5,702 bases of DNA, from contig CATIYQ010000111.1 of assembly GCA_949739465.1 (NCBI GenBank), positions 1 to 5,702 of the forward strand, read 5' to 3'. Of this stretch, positions 1 through 5,455 are shown in pieces. Source of the DNA: an uncultured Peptococcaceae bacterium (GTDB taxonomy: Bacteria; Bacillota; Dehalobacteriia; UBA4068; JAAVYR01). The translations under genes and the position numbers were made by a program. Position 1 is the first letter of the stretch, and each line of letters starts with the position of its first letter. The notes beneath the pieces were generated by a model, which saw only the letters and a program-made list of their open reading frames with translations, searched no databases and was not told the origin of the DNA.

Positions 1-116
1 CTGACTGTTTTTGTAACAGCAATCAATTGGGGTGTGTTGCCAAAGACAGATTGCCGACAAGCGTCTTCCATATTTCTTTGCACCCGTGCCAAGGACGCTG
101 CAATCTCTGTTTCCAT
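1..116 (-). CDS. yggS: YggS/YlmE family PLP homeostasis protein, N-terminal part (runs off the left edge)
   Basis: Only the first 38 codons are in the window, and the frame stays open to base 1. The peptide begins METEIAASLARV and reaches LIAVTKTV at residues 31-38. This is the first beta strand of the YggS/PROSC (COG0325) alanine-racemase-like barrel. The lysine at residue 36 aligns with the lysine that forms the Schiff base with pyridoxal phosphate, at the same number as in E. coli YggS. The start is well supported: a GGAGG lies 8 nt upstream of the ATG. Family members are cytosolic, bind PLP and keep vitamin B6 and amino-acid pools balanced; no catalytic reaction is established. The gene starts 37 nt after the HlyD-like gene, so the two are probably co-transcribed. 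In relatives this gene precedes sepF and other division genes, which would lie beyond the left edge. Identity rests on a short stretch plus context. Confidence 0.82.
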   Translation of the reverse strand, partial: METEIAASLARVQRNMEDACRQSVFGNTPQLIAVTKTV

Positions 117-136
117 TCTGTCTGCCTCCGCAAGGT

Positions 137-151
137 CAGGCAAAGAGCCTG
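137..151 (-). other. Small hairpin between the HlyD-like gene and yggS
   Basis: In the transcript CAGGC and GCCTG can pair around a 5-nt loop, and an outer GG/CC pair can form past one A-A mismatch. The hairpin sits between the TAG stop of the upstream gene and the GGAGG of yggS. No T-run follows it, so it is not an intrinsic terminator. It could be a processing or coupling element, or chance. Confidence 0.25.
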
Positions 152-153
152 TC

Positions 154-1191
154 CTATTTAAAATATACTTTTTGGTTTTCTTTGGCAAGAGAAGGATTGG
201 TTACCACTGCCGTACCGACAGCCAACCCCTCAATGACGGACATATCGTCTATGGTACCAACCACTTCTACTTCCGCAATGGCAAGTCTACTTCTCTTTAC
301 GACGTAGACATACGGTTTTCCTGCTTGATCATAAAAAATTGCTTTATTCGGCACAATATTTCCTTTTATACTATCCAAAAGAATATCCACCGTCATTTTC
401 CGTTCTCCGGAAAGGACAATATCGTTCCGTTTGATTTTGAATAAAATTTGCACGCCGTCCGCCCTCTGATTCACAGAGACAACTGTCGCGGAAAGCCTGC
501 TGTCTATAACCTCCACCGCCCCCGTAGGGTTATCCTCTTTTTGCTGCTGTCCTTCTGGCAAGCGAATACGAATCCGTTGTTCCGGCTCTAAAGCGACCGA
601 TTTATTTGGGTCTTTTATCCGTACCAAAAAATAAACATCGGAAAGATTATCAATGATTTTAAATAAGCCTTTTCCCGCGCCAAGAACAGCTTCCTCCTGA
701 GAGGATTCTTGATTCTGGCTTGAATGTTCAGTCTCGTCTAACAAACCTAAGATTTTATCCAAATCAACGCTATCCGCCTGTGACGGTGTTAACACTCTCT
801 CCAGCCCATCTATCTGATAAGAAACTGCACCCGGCGCCCCGGCATACACCGGCTTTTTGCTACCGCCTGATACCAGATACCCCACTAAGGCGCCGTCTGC
901 CACTCGTTCTCCCTCTGCCACGATAGGTCGCCACTCTCCACCGCCGGAGGCTTGTACTACTTTAGAATCATAAATAATAATGCCTTCTGCAGCTATTTTG
1001 TCCTCCAGAACCCCCTCAGAAACAGTGGCAAAATTTAACATCTTCGCTGCAAAGTAATCTTTTAACGGAATGAAAAATGTCGTTACTAAAATTAGCAATA
1101 ATAAAAAAACAAGTAAATCTACGGTTTTGTTTCTTTGCACTTTTCTTTTTTTATGTTTTGTTTTATGTTCTGTCCGGTTTTCACCAGGCAT
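154..1191 (-). CDS. HlyD-like membrane-anchored periplasmic adaptor (membrane fusion) protein
   Basis: This 345-residue protein has a very basic N-terminus (residues 1-22, rich in K, R and H), one transmembrane helix at about 24-42 and a long exported part, which makes it a type II anchored protein. Residues about 56-136 look like the split barrel-sandwich (biotinyl-lipoyl-like) fold, with glycine-rich turns and the stretch PVYAGAPGAVSYQIDG. A polar Q/E/S linker follows at about 140-172, then beta-barrel and membrane-proximal segments to the end (VPNKAIFYDQAGKPYVYVV at 280-298). The usual long alpha-helical hairpin of HlyD/AcrA adaptors is absent or reduced to the linker. The ATG follows GAGGTGG by 7 nt. 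No ABC or RND partner is adjacent; instead the gene lies between nrdR and yggS, as in several Clostridia, where it is annotated only as a HlyD-family adaptor. The fold call is fairly sure; the transport partner and substrate are unknown, and a cell-envelope or division role is only a guess from context. Confidence 0.75.
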   Translation of the reverse strand: MPGENRTEHKTKHKKRKVQRNKTVDLLVFLLLLILVTTFFIPLKDYFAAKMLNFATVSEGVLEDKIAAEGIIIYDSKVVQASGGGEWRPIVAEGERVADGALVGYLVSGGSKKPVYAGAPGAVSYQIDGLERVLTPSQADSVDLDKILGLLDETEHSSQNQESSQEEAVLGAGKGLFKIIDNLSDVYFLVRIKDPNKSVALEPEQRIRIRLPEGQQQKEDNPTGAVEVIDSRLSATVVSVNQRADGVQILFKIKRNDIVLSGERKMTVDILLDSIKGNIVPNKAIFYDQAGKPYVYVVKRSRLAIAEVEVVGTIDDMSVIEGLAVGTAVVTNPSLAKENQKVYFK

Positions 1192-1212
1192 AAAATGACC
1201 ACCTCGCCAAAT

Positions 1213-1235
1213 ACAGTTCCTCCCATATGAACTGT
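1213..1235 (-). promoter_or_regulatory. Perfect 7-bp dyad in the leader of the HlyD-like gene
   Basis: ACAGTTC and GAACTGT form a perfect inverted repeat separated by 9 bp. It lies just downstream of the -10 boxes and about 22 bp before the start codon. It may be an operator covering the early transcribed region, or an RNA hairpin that encloses a GGGAGG sequence in its loop and 3' arm. The real ribosome binding site (GAGGTGG) lies outside it. Function is inferred. Confidence 0.4.
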
Positions 1236-1254
1236 AAAATATTATAATGGATTT

Positions 1255-1263
1255 ATTATATCA
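1255..1263 (-). promoter_or_regulatory. Extended -10 promoter for the HlyD-like gene
   Basis: Read on the minus strand the element is TGATATAAT, a perfect -10 hexamer with the TG-N extension that lowers the need for a -35 box. The best -35 at 17 bp spacing is poor (TTTTCT). A second TATAAT lies at 1241-1246 but has only AAAAAA at the -35 position. The likely transcription start is near 1248, leaving a leader of about 55 nt. The promoter lies directly after the nrdR terminator, so this gene and yggS are probably transcribed independently of nrdR. Confidence 0.5.
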
Positions 1264-1280
1264 TTTTTTCTCTGAAAAGA

Positions 1281-1332
1281 AAATAAAAACAACAAAAACA
1301 GAGTATCAGCAAAAAATTGCCCCATACTCTGT
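1281..1332 (-). terminator. Intrinsic terminator of nrdR
   Basis: A perfect 9-bp stem (ACAGAGTAT at 1298-1306 with ATACTCTGT at 1324-1332) encloses a 17-nt loop that can itself form a small GCAA/TTGC stem. On the minus strand the stem is followed by a long T-rich tail (TTTTTGTTGTTTTTATTTT). The hairpin starts 24 nt after the nrdR stop codon. The plus-strand side has only a weak T-run, so it acts chiefly on minus-strand transcripts. Confidence 0.8.
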
Positions 1333-1355
1333 CTGATTTTAATATAGCTGTTTCT

Positions 1356-1832
1356 TTATTTTTCTCTCGGTTTACCTGCATCGTCCTTTTGTAACTGACG
1401 CAGTTCCTTCATAAAGGTTTCAATATCTTCAAACTTACGATAAACAGAAGCGAAACGCACATAAGCAACCTCATCAATATGACGGAGCCTGTCCATGACC
1501 ATTTCGCCAATGGCCAAAGAATCCACTTCTTGGTCCAGATTGTTTCTCAGTTCCCGCTCAATATCCCGCACCGTTTGCTCTAAAATGCCAATAGGCACAG
1601 GGCGTTTATCACAAGCCTTAATCAGACCATTTAAAATCTTCGTACCGTCAAAAACTTCCCGTCTTTTATCCCGTTTTACCACGACCAGGGTCATATCTTC
1701 CACCCGTTCATAAGTAGTAAACCGTTTACCGCATTCCAGGCATTCTCTGCGACGGCGAATACTTCTACCGTCCTCCACAGGACGAGAATCCAAGACCTTT
1801 GAATCTGCAAATCCGCAAAATGTACAACGCAT
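1356..1832 (-). CDS. nrdR: Transcriptional repressor NrdR (ribonucleotide reductase regulator)
   Basis: NrdR is a cytosolic zinc-finger and ATP-cone repressor that senses ATP/dATP and shuts off ribonucleotide reductase operons at NrdR boxes. The protein has the family's usual size, 158 residues. It starts MRCTFCG, with the zinc ribbon cysteines at 3, 6, 31 and 34 and the basic DNA-binding stretch SIRRRRECLECGKRFTTYER between and after them. The ATP-cone spans about 49-139 and includes VVKRDKRREVFDGTKI and VAYVRFASVYRKF. The start at 1832 is chosen because canonical NrdR proteins begin exactly here and AGGGAGGG lies about 10 nt upstream. The frame stays open 24 codons further to a TTG at 1904, but that TTG belongs to the -35 box of the promoter. 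The gene has its own promoter and terminator; ylmC lies 90 nt upstream and read-through from it is possible. No NrdR box or nrd gene was noticed in the window. Confidence 0.97.
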   Translation of the reverse strand: MRCTFCGFADSKVLDSRPVEDGRSIRRRRECLECGKRFTTYERVEDMTLVVVKRDKRREVFDGTKILNGLIKACDKRPVPIGILEQTVRDIERELRNNLDQEVDSLAIGEMVMDRLRHIDEVAYVRFASVYRKFEDIETFMKELRQLQKDDAGKPREK

Positions 1833-1851
1833 CGTTCTGTAACCCTCCCTA

Positions 1852-1866
1852 AGAGATACATTCTCT
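1852..1866 (-). other. Small hairpin in the nrdR leader
   Basis: AGAGA and TCTCT can pair around a 5-nt loop just upstream of the nrdR ribosome binding site. It leaves the AGGGAGGG exposed. A role in translation or mRNA stability is possible but unproven; a stem this short may be chance. Confidence 0.25.
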
Positions 1867-1874
1867 CCCATAAG

Positions 1875-1904
1875 AGTATACCTTCCTTTTTCAAAGGCTG
1901 TCAA
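1875..1904 (-). promoter_or_regulatory. Sigma-A promoter of nrdR
   Basis: On the minus strand a perfect -35 TTGACA (1899-1904) is followed after 18 bp by TATACT (1875-1880), which matches the -10 consensus at five of six bases. The predicted start is near 1868, giving a leader of about 35 nt that contains the small hairpin and the ribosome binding site. The promoter lies wholly in the gap after ylmC, so nrdR can be expressed in vegetative cells regardless of ylmC transcription. Confidence 0.75.
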
Positions 1905-1922
1905 TGTTTCTTCACTATTTTA

Positions 1923-2225
1923 TTATTTCCACTGATAATCATCAATAGGCGCAATCTCATTGCGACCGACACCTCTGCCTTGTCCCCGAAAATCATCTAA
2001 TTCCACCAGCACTACATCTCTACCGATTTTTTTTATTTGCTCCCAAGGAACCACAATATCGTCGCTCCGTCCAAAAATCCGCAGAATCTTTCCCGGACCA
2101 GGCAAAATAATGGCTTGAATCCTGCCCTCTGCCAAATCCAACTCAATATCTTTGATAGCGCCTAACTTTTTACCATCTAGGGTGTTGACAATATCTTTGC
2201 TCCGTAAATCCGATATTTTGAACAT
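1923..2225 (-). CDS. ylmC: YlmC/YmxH family PRC-barrel protein
   Basis: This small soluble protein of 100 residues consists of a PRC-barrel domain. Family signatures are FKISDLRSKDIVNTLDGKKL at the N-terminus, then GAIKDIELDLAEGRIQAIILPG, and the closing VVPWEQIKKIGRDVVLVEL (about residues 58-76). A charged, glycine-rich tail (about 77-100) extends past the roughly 80-residue B. subtilis YlmC. The start at 2225 is preferred over the ATG two codons earlier (2231): the AGGAGG at 2234-2239 lies 8 nt from the former but only 2 nt from the latter. The family is named as sporulation proteins because the gene often sits beside sigE/sigG; its molecular role is unknown, though PRC barrels usually mediate protein or RNA contacts. 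It lies directly upstream of nrdR and is divergent from the SanA-like gene. No convincing vegetative promoter was found before it. Confidence 0.88.
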   Translation of the reverse strand: MFKISDLRSKDIVNTLDGKKLGAIKDIELDLAEGRIQAIILPGPGKILRIFGRSDDIVVPWEQIKKIGRDVVLVELDDFRGQGRGVGRNEIAPIDDYQWK

Positions 2226-2233
2226 AAACATCC

Positions 2234-2239
2234 CCTCCT
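2234..2239 (-). promoter_or_regulatory. Ribosome binding site deciding the ylmC start
   Basis: A perfect AGGAGG on the minus strand sits 8 nt before the ATG at 2225 and only 2 nt before the ATG at 2231. It therefore supports the shorter 100-residue form. Confidence 0.75.
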
Positions 2240-2323
2240 ACAAAATACTATATGTCCCAAAAAGAAAAATAAGCCTATTTCCTAAAAACTTTTTTCTTCA
2301 GTCTTATTTGAGGAAGTCATGTT

Positions 2324-3064
2324 ATGATTAAACTAAAATCTCATCATCAAGCGAGGCATACGATGACTCAAACAGCAATCCAAACCAAAATAAAACCCCA
2401 AAGAAGCCTACTAAAAAAATTACTGCAAACTGCTCTTGCTTTATGCATTTTGGCAACCGTGGCAGTTTTTGCTATCTGCGCTTATGTAGCTCACACAGGG
2501 GAAAAATATTTAGTGACGGCAGAGAAAGCACCTGCTGTCGACGCCATTCTCATTTTGGGCGCCAGAGTTTACACGGACGGCACCCCCTCGCCCCTGCTCC
2601 AAGATAGATTAGACTATGGCTATACTCTTTATGCGGCGGGAAAAGCCGACCGCATCATCGTCAGCGGCGACCATGGTCGGAAAGAATATGACGAAGTCAA
2701 CGCCATGAAAAATTATCTGCTCAAAAAAGGCGTACCCCAGGAACATATCTTCCTGGACCACGCCGGCTTTAATACTTACGACAGTCTTTATCGAGCAAAA
2801 GAGATTTTTCAGGTAAACACTTTAATCGTTTGCACCCAGGAGTTTCATATGCCTCGCGCTCTCTATATTGCAAGACAGCTGGGTCTGGAAGCATATGGCT
2901 ATGCCGCGCCCGACAAAGCCGCCTATCACATGGCATATAACAACTTCCGAGAAAAGCTCGCCCAAGTAAAAGCCTTCTTGGAAACAGATGTGCTGCACAG
3001 AAAACCGAAATATCTAGGAAATGTCATTCCCATTCAAGGCAGCGGACTACCTACCCAGGTTTAA
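2324..3064 (+). CDS. SanA/YdcF-like DUF218 membrane-anchored protein
   Basis: This protein of up to 246 residues has a basic N-terminus, one membrane helix at about 36-57 (LALCILATVAVFAICAYVA) and an extracytoplasmic DUF218 domain at about 70-222. Recognisable blocks are AILILGARV (74-82), TPSPLLQDRLDYGYTLYAAG (87-106), RIIVSGDHG (110-118), the acidic EYDEV (121-125), GVPQEHIFLDHAGFNTYDS (136-154), and TQEFHMPRALYIARQLGL (171-188). These match the SanA branch, which in E. coli is linked to envelope barrier function and vancomycin exclusion at high temperature; the biochemical activity is not settled. The start at 2324 has GAGGAA 8 nt upstream. An ATG at 2363 with GAGG 6 nt upstream is an alternative that removes 13 residues without touching the membrane helix. 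It is the only plus-strand gene here. Its TAA overlaps the spoVAF stop codon by convergent transcription. Confidence 0.85.
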   Translation: MIKLKSHHQARHTMTQTAIQTKIKPQRSLLKKLLQTALALCILATVAVFAICAYVAHTGEKYLVTAEKAPAVDAILILGARVYTDGTPSPLLQDRLDYGYTLYAAGKADRIIVSGDHGRKEYDEVNAMKNYLLKKGVPQEHIFLDHAGFNTYDSLYRAKEIFQVNTLIVCTQEFHMPRALYIARQLGLEAYGYAAPDKAAYHMAYNNFREKLAQVKAFLETDVLHRKPKYLGNVIPIQGSGLPTQV

Positions 3065-4533
3065 TGCTTTCGCCAATCTTTCTCATCTTTCAAATCAACA
3101 GGCTTTTGCCGCACTTTATTTTTGGGCTGCAAGATTGTCGGACGATAAATCTGTTTGGAGATGGGCGTGCGGAAAAAGATTTCCTTGAAAGCACTTGCCT
3201 GAAAAGGCACCAGAGGCCATAAATAAGGAATACCGAAGGATTTGCTCCTTGCCAAAAAGAAGAATACCCCTGCCGCCGTCAGCCAAAAACCAATCTTTCC
3301 GCCCGCAAAAACAGCGCAAATCAGCAATACCCGTACTAATCTGTGCGCCATGCTCAGCTCATAGCTAGGGGTAGCGAAAGAAGCTGTGGCAGCAGCAGCC
3401 GTATACATCACCACATGAGTGGAAAACAATCCTAAATCCACCGATAAATTCCCTACCAAAAGAGCGGCAACCAACCCTAAGGAGGTAGTAAGCGGCGACG
3501 GCGTATGGATAGCAGCCAGACGAATAATATCTACCACAATTTCCGCAATGATTAACTGACCAAAAACAGACACGCTGCCGGGAATGGAAATGCCCTGTTC
3601 CACCACGCCAAGATACCACAGCGGCAGGATAAACACAGAAAGAAAAATCGCAATCATTCTCACCACGCGTAAGTAGCCGCCAACTAAGGGACTTTGGCGA
3701 AACTCTTCCGCATGCTGAAAGTGATAAAAATAGGTAGCAGGCAAAATAATCACGCTGGGAGATGTATCCACCAGGACAAGAATATGCCCCTCCAGCAAAT
3801 GTTCTGCCGCTACATCAGGACGCTCCGTATAGCGAACCTTAGGAAAAGGATTCCATATCATGCCGGGAGTAATCAATTCTTCAATGGATTTTTCCGCCAT
3901 GGGCAGCCCGTCAATATCAATGGCTTGTAGCTTCTCCAAGACCATATCCACCAGATGACTGTTAGCCACGTCTTCGATATAACAAAGACAAACGTCTGTT
4001 TTGGACCGTCTGCCGATTTGCAGCATTTTCGTCCGCAGGTTTTCATCTCGGATACGCCGCCGGATAAGCTGGGTATTATAAACAACCGTCTCCGTAAAAC
4101 CGTCTCGAGACCCCCGCACCACTTTTTCTAAATCAGGCTCTTGAGGTCCGCGAGCAGCAAAAGCGCGTAAATCCAGCAGCAAACCGCAAGCCATACCGTC
4201 CAGGATAAACGCCGTCTGCCCCATGAGTACGCCGTCCATCAGGCGGTCTAAATCCTCCACTACTTCGATTTGAGAGACGGGAAAATATTTCTCTTTTAAG
4301 GCATCAAACAACTCTTGGGCAGGCATTGACGGCAAAGCGGAAATATTGCTCAAAAGCATGGCAAGAACCGTATCATCCACAAACCCTTGCACCATGAAAA
4401 ACGCCCCTTGATTACCGCCGACCAATAACCCATAAGGGATAATATCATAATTAATATCCGCCCCTAGTTTGCAAAAAAGATAATCATAATTTTCTTGAAA
4501 TTGCTTAGAAAATACTTTGCCTGCCTCCGCCAT
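3061..4533 (-). CDS. spoVAF: Spore germination protein SpoVAF (GerA family A-subunit type)
   Basis: The protein has 490 residues, close to the 493 of B. subtilis SpoVAF. A soluble N-terminal half (about 1-245) carries the GerA-family block GSRDGFTETVVYNTQLIRRR (141-160). The membrane half starts at about 285, with helices near 290-311, 324-342, 350-372, 374-392 and a long hydrophobic stretch at 399-428 that may hold two. SpoVAF-specific signatures are LLEGHILVLVDTSPSVIILP (246-265), FQHAEEFRQSP (272-282), AIHTPSPLTTSLGLVAALLV (341-360) and FATPSYELSMAHR (386-398). It acts in the spore inner membrane; in B. subtilis, SpoVAF with its partner FigP forms a channel that amplifies germinant signalling and Ca-DPA release. 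The ATG is the first possible start, since an in-frame TAG lies seven codons upstream; AGGAAGG precedes it by 13 nt, a long spacing. Unlike B. subtilis, no other spoVA gene is adjacent. A perfect sigma-G promoter lies upstream. Confidence 0.93.
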   Translation of the reverse strand: MAEAGKVFSKQFQENYDYLFCKLGADINYDIIPYGLLVGGNQGAFFMVQGFVDDTVLAMLLSNISALPSMPAQELFDALKEKYFPVSQIEVVEDLDRLMDGVLMGQTAFILDGMACGLLLDLRAFAARGPQEPDLEKVVRGSRDGFTETVVYNTQLIRRRIRDENLRTKMLQIGRRSKTDVCLCYIEDVANSHLVDMVLEKLQAIDIDGLPMAEKSIEELITPGMIWNPFPKVRYTERPDVAAEHLLEGHILVLVDTSPSVIILPATYFYHFQHAEEFRQSPLVGGYLRVVRMIAIFLSVFILPLWYLGVVEQGISIPGSVSVFGQLIIAEIVVDIIRLAAIHTPSPLTTSLGLVAALLVGNLSVDLGLFSTHVVMYTAAAATASFATPSYELSMAHRLVRVLLICAVFAGGKIGFWLTAAGVFFFLARSKSFGIPYLWPLVPFQASAFKEIFFRTPISKQIYRPTILQPKNKVRQKPVDLKDEKDWRKH

Positions 4534-4569
4534 AGAACAATCTTTTCCTTCCTACTGTTTTCTTGTTTT

Positions 4570-4598
4570 TAGTATGGATTGTTCCTGCTAAAATATAC
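4570..4598 (-). promoter_or_regulatory. Sigma-G (forespore) promoter of spoVAF
   Basis: On the minus strand GTATA (4594-4598) is followed after exactly 17 bp by CATACTA (4570-4576). This fits the B. subtilis sigma-G consensus GHATR, 17-18 bp, CATWHTA at every position. The predicted start near 4562 gives a leader of about 28 nt that contains the AGGAAGG. Sigma-G control agrees with the known forespore expression of spoVA genes. The -35 lies in the downstream copy of the 19-bp repeat. Confidence 0.75.
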
Positions 4599-4623
4599 AA
4601 TTTATGCTAAAATATACAATTTA
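4586..4623. repeat. Perfect 19-bp tandem duplication upstream of spoVAF
   Basis: The unit TGCTAAAATATACAATTTA occurs twice head to tail with no mismatch and no gap (4586-4604 and 4605-4623). Each copy carries one sigma-G-type -35 (GTATA on the minus strand). The upstream -35 (4613-4617) has, 17 bp further on, TATTTTA (4589-4595), which matches the sigma-G -10 consensus at six of seven bases. The duplication may therefore have created a second, weaker promoter 19 bp upstream of the main one. Confidence 0.9.
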
Positions 4624-4630
4624 TAAAAAG

Positions 4631-4664
4631 AAACAAAAAAGCAGTGACATATTTCTCACTGCTT
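4631..4664 (-). terminator. Intrinsic terminator of the ABC transporter operon
   Basis: A perfect 9-bp stem (AAGCAGTGA at 4639-4647 with TCACTGCTT at 4656-4664) closes an 8-nt loop. On the minus strand it continues into TTTTTTGTTTCTTTTT. It begins 17 nt after the stop codon of the ATPase gene and isolates spoVAF from the operon upstream. The other side also ends in a T-run, so it could work in both directions, although no plus-strand gene points at it. Confidence 0.88.
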
Positions 4665-4681
4665 AAATTTTTTATATCATT

Positions 4682-5455
4682 TCAGTTTCCGCATTCGATA
4701 GAAATGGTGTTAAATAAGTGCAAAATATCTTCTACGGATATAGCTGCTTTATCCGCTCCCGCTTTATCCAGGACGATTTGCCCTTTATCCAGCATCAAAA
4801 GTCGGTCGCCATATTCCACCGCATAACGCAGGTTATGAGTAACCATCATGGTGGTCAGGTGTTTTTCCTTCACCACTTTATCAGTCAGTGCCATTATCAG
4901 CTCCGCTGTTTTCGGGTCTAGGGCTGCCGTGTGTTCGTCTAAAATGAGGAAATCCAACGGCGTCAGCGTCGCCATAATGAGAGACACCGCCTGTCGCTGC
5001 CCGCCGGATAAGGCGCCTACTAAGGTATCCATTTTGTTTTCTAGTCCCAGTCCTAAGACGGATAACTGCTCTTTATAAAAATCCAGATGCTTGCGGTTTA
5101 CCCCTTTGGAGAGACCGAAAGACTTGCCTTTATTGTCGGCAAGAGACATATTTTCTAAAATGGTCATATGAGGGCAAGTCCCCATAGAAGGATTCTGATA
5201 AACCCGTCCAATGGTTTGGTAGCGGCAAAAATCTTTTTTTCCGTTGATGTTTTTGCCGTTGATTCGTACTTCTCCGCTATCAATGGGAATAGAACCGCAA
5301 ACAATATTCAGCATACTGGTTTTTCCCGAGCCGTTGCTGCCCACAATAGAGACAAAAGAACCTTGGTCAATGGTGAGATTAAACTTATCAAAGAGACACA
5401 TTTCATTGACGCTGCCCGGGTTATATACTTTGCAAATATCTTTTAACTCAAGCAT
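4682..5455 (-). CDS. ABC transporter ATP-binding protein, TrpXYZ-like importer
   Basis: The 257-residue nucleotide-binding domain is complete: Walker A GSNGSGKT (39-46), Q-loop YQNPSMG (86-92, Q87), signature LSGGQ (149-153), Walker B FLILDE (169-174), D-loop AALD (177-180) and switch histidine H207 in VTHNLRYAVEYGDRLLML. It would hydrolyse ATP at the cytoplasmic face to drive import. The style of the sequence and the LivH-like permease upstream resemble the importers that use ABC_sub_bind (DUF534, TrpX-type) binding proteins, some of which are tryptophan transporters in Bacillota. The substrate is not readable from the ATPase itself, and the binding-protein gene is not in the window. The start codon lies inside the permease gene (8-bp overlap), preceded by GGTGAG, which points to translational coupling. 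The operon ends at the terminator just downstream. Confidence 0.92.
   Translation of the reverse strand: MLELKDICKVYNPGSVNEMCLFDKFNLTIDQGSFVSIVGSNGSGKTSMLNIVCGSIPIDSGEVRINGKNINGKKDFCRYQTIGRVYQNPSMGTCPHMTILENMSLADNKGKSFGLSKGVNRKHLDFYKEQLSVLGLGLENKMDTLVGALSGGQRQAVSLIMATLTPLDFLILDEHTAALDPKTAELIMALTDKVVKEKHLTTMMVTHNLRYAVEYGDRLLMLDKGQIVLDKAGADKAAISVEDILHLFNTISIECGN

Noticed and set aside
34..444. Plus-strand open frames across the left edge and the HlyD-like gene
   Set aside because: They are antisense to well-supported minus-strand genes, lack ribosome binding sites and show no family features.
1116..1226. A 36-codon minus-strand frame starting at the ATG in CATATGGGAGG and overlapping the HlyD-like gene, and a 9-codon TTG-initiated frame after GGGAGG
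   Set aside because: The longer frame has no ribosome binding site and ends in low-complexity lysine-rich sequence that is the shifted reading of the HlyD-like N-terminus. The short frame depends on a TTG and a Shine-Dalgarno sequence within the dyad. Neither has support as a leader peptide.
2217..2245. Possible plus-strand promoter TTGAAC, about 17 bp, CAAAAT for the SanA-like gene
   Set aside because: Both boxes match the consensus at only about four of six bases and the element overlaps the ylmC start; too weak to list.
2267..2309. Inverted repeat AAATAAG and CTTATTT in the ylmC/SanA-like divergent region
   Set aside because: Only 7 bp, AT-only apart from one pair, with a 29-bp spacer in an AT-rich region; expected by chance.
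3116..4085. Several 67-84 codon frames on both strands inside spoVAF
   Set aside because: They are out-of-frame shadows of a gene with clear family motifs from end to end.
4586..4623. The tandem repeat as a CRISPR array or plasmid iteron
   Set aside because: There are only two copies with no spacer, and the position at a sigma-G promoter explains it better. No replication or cas gene is near.
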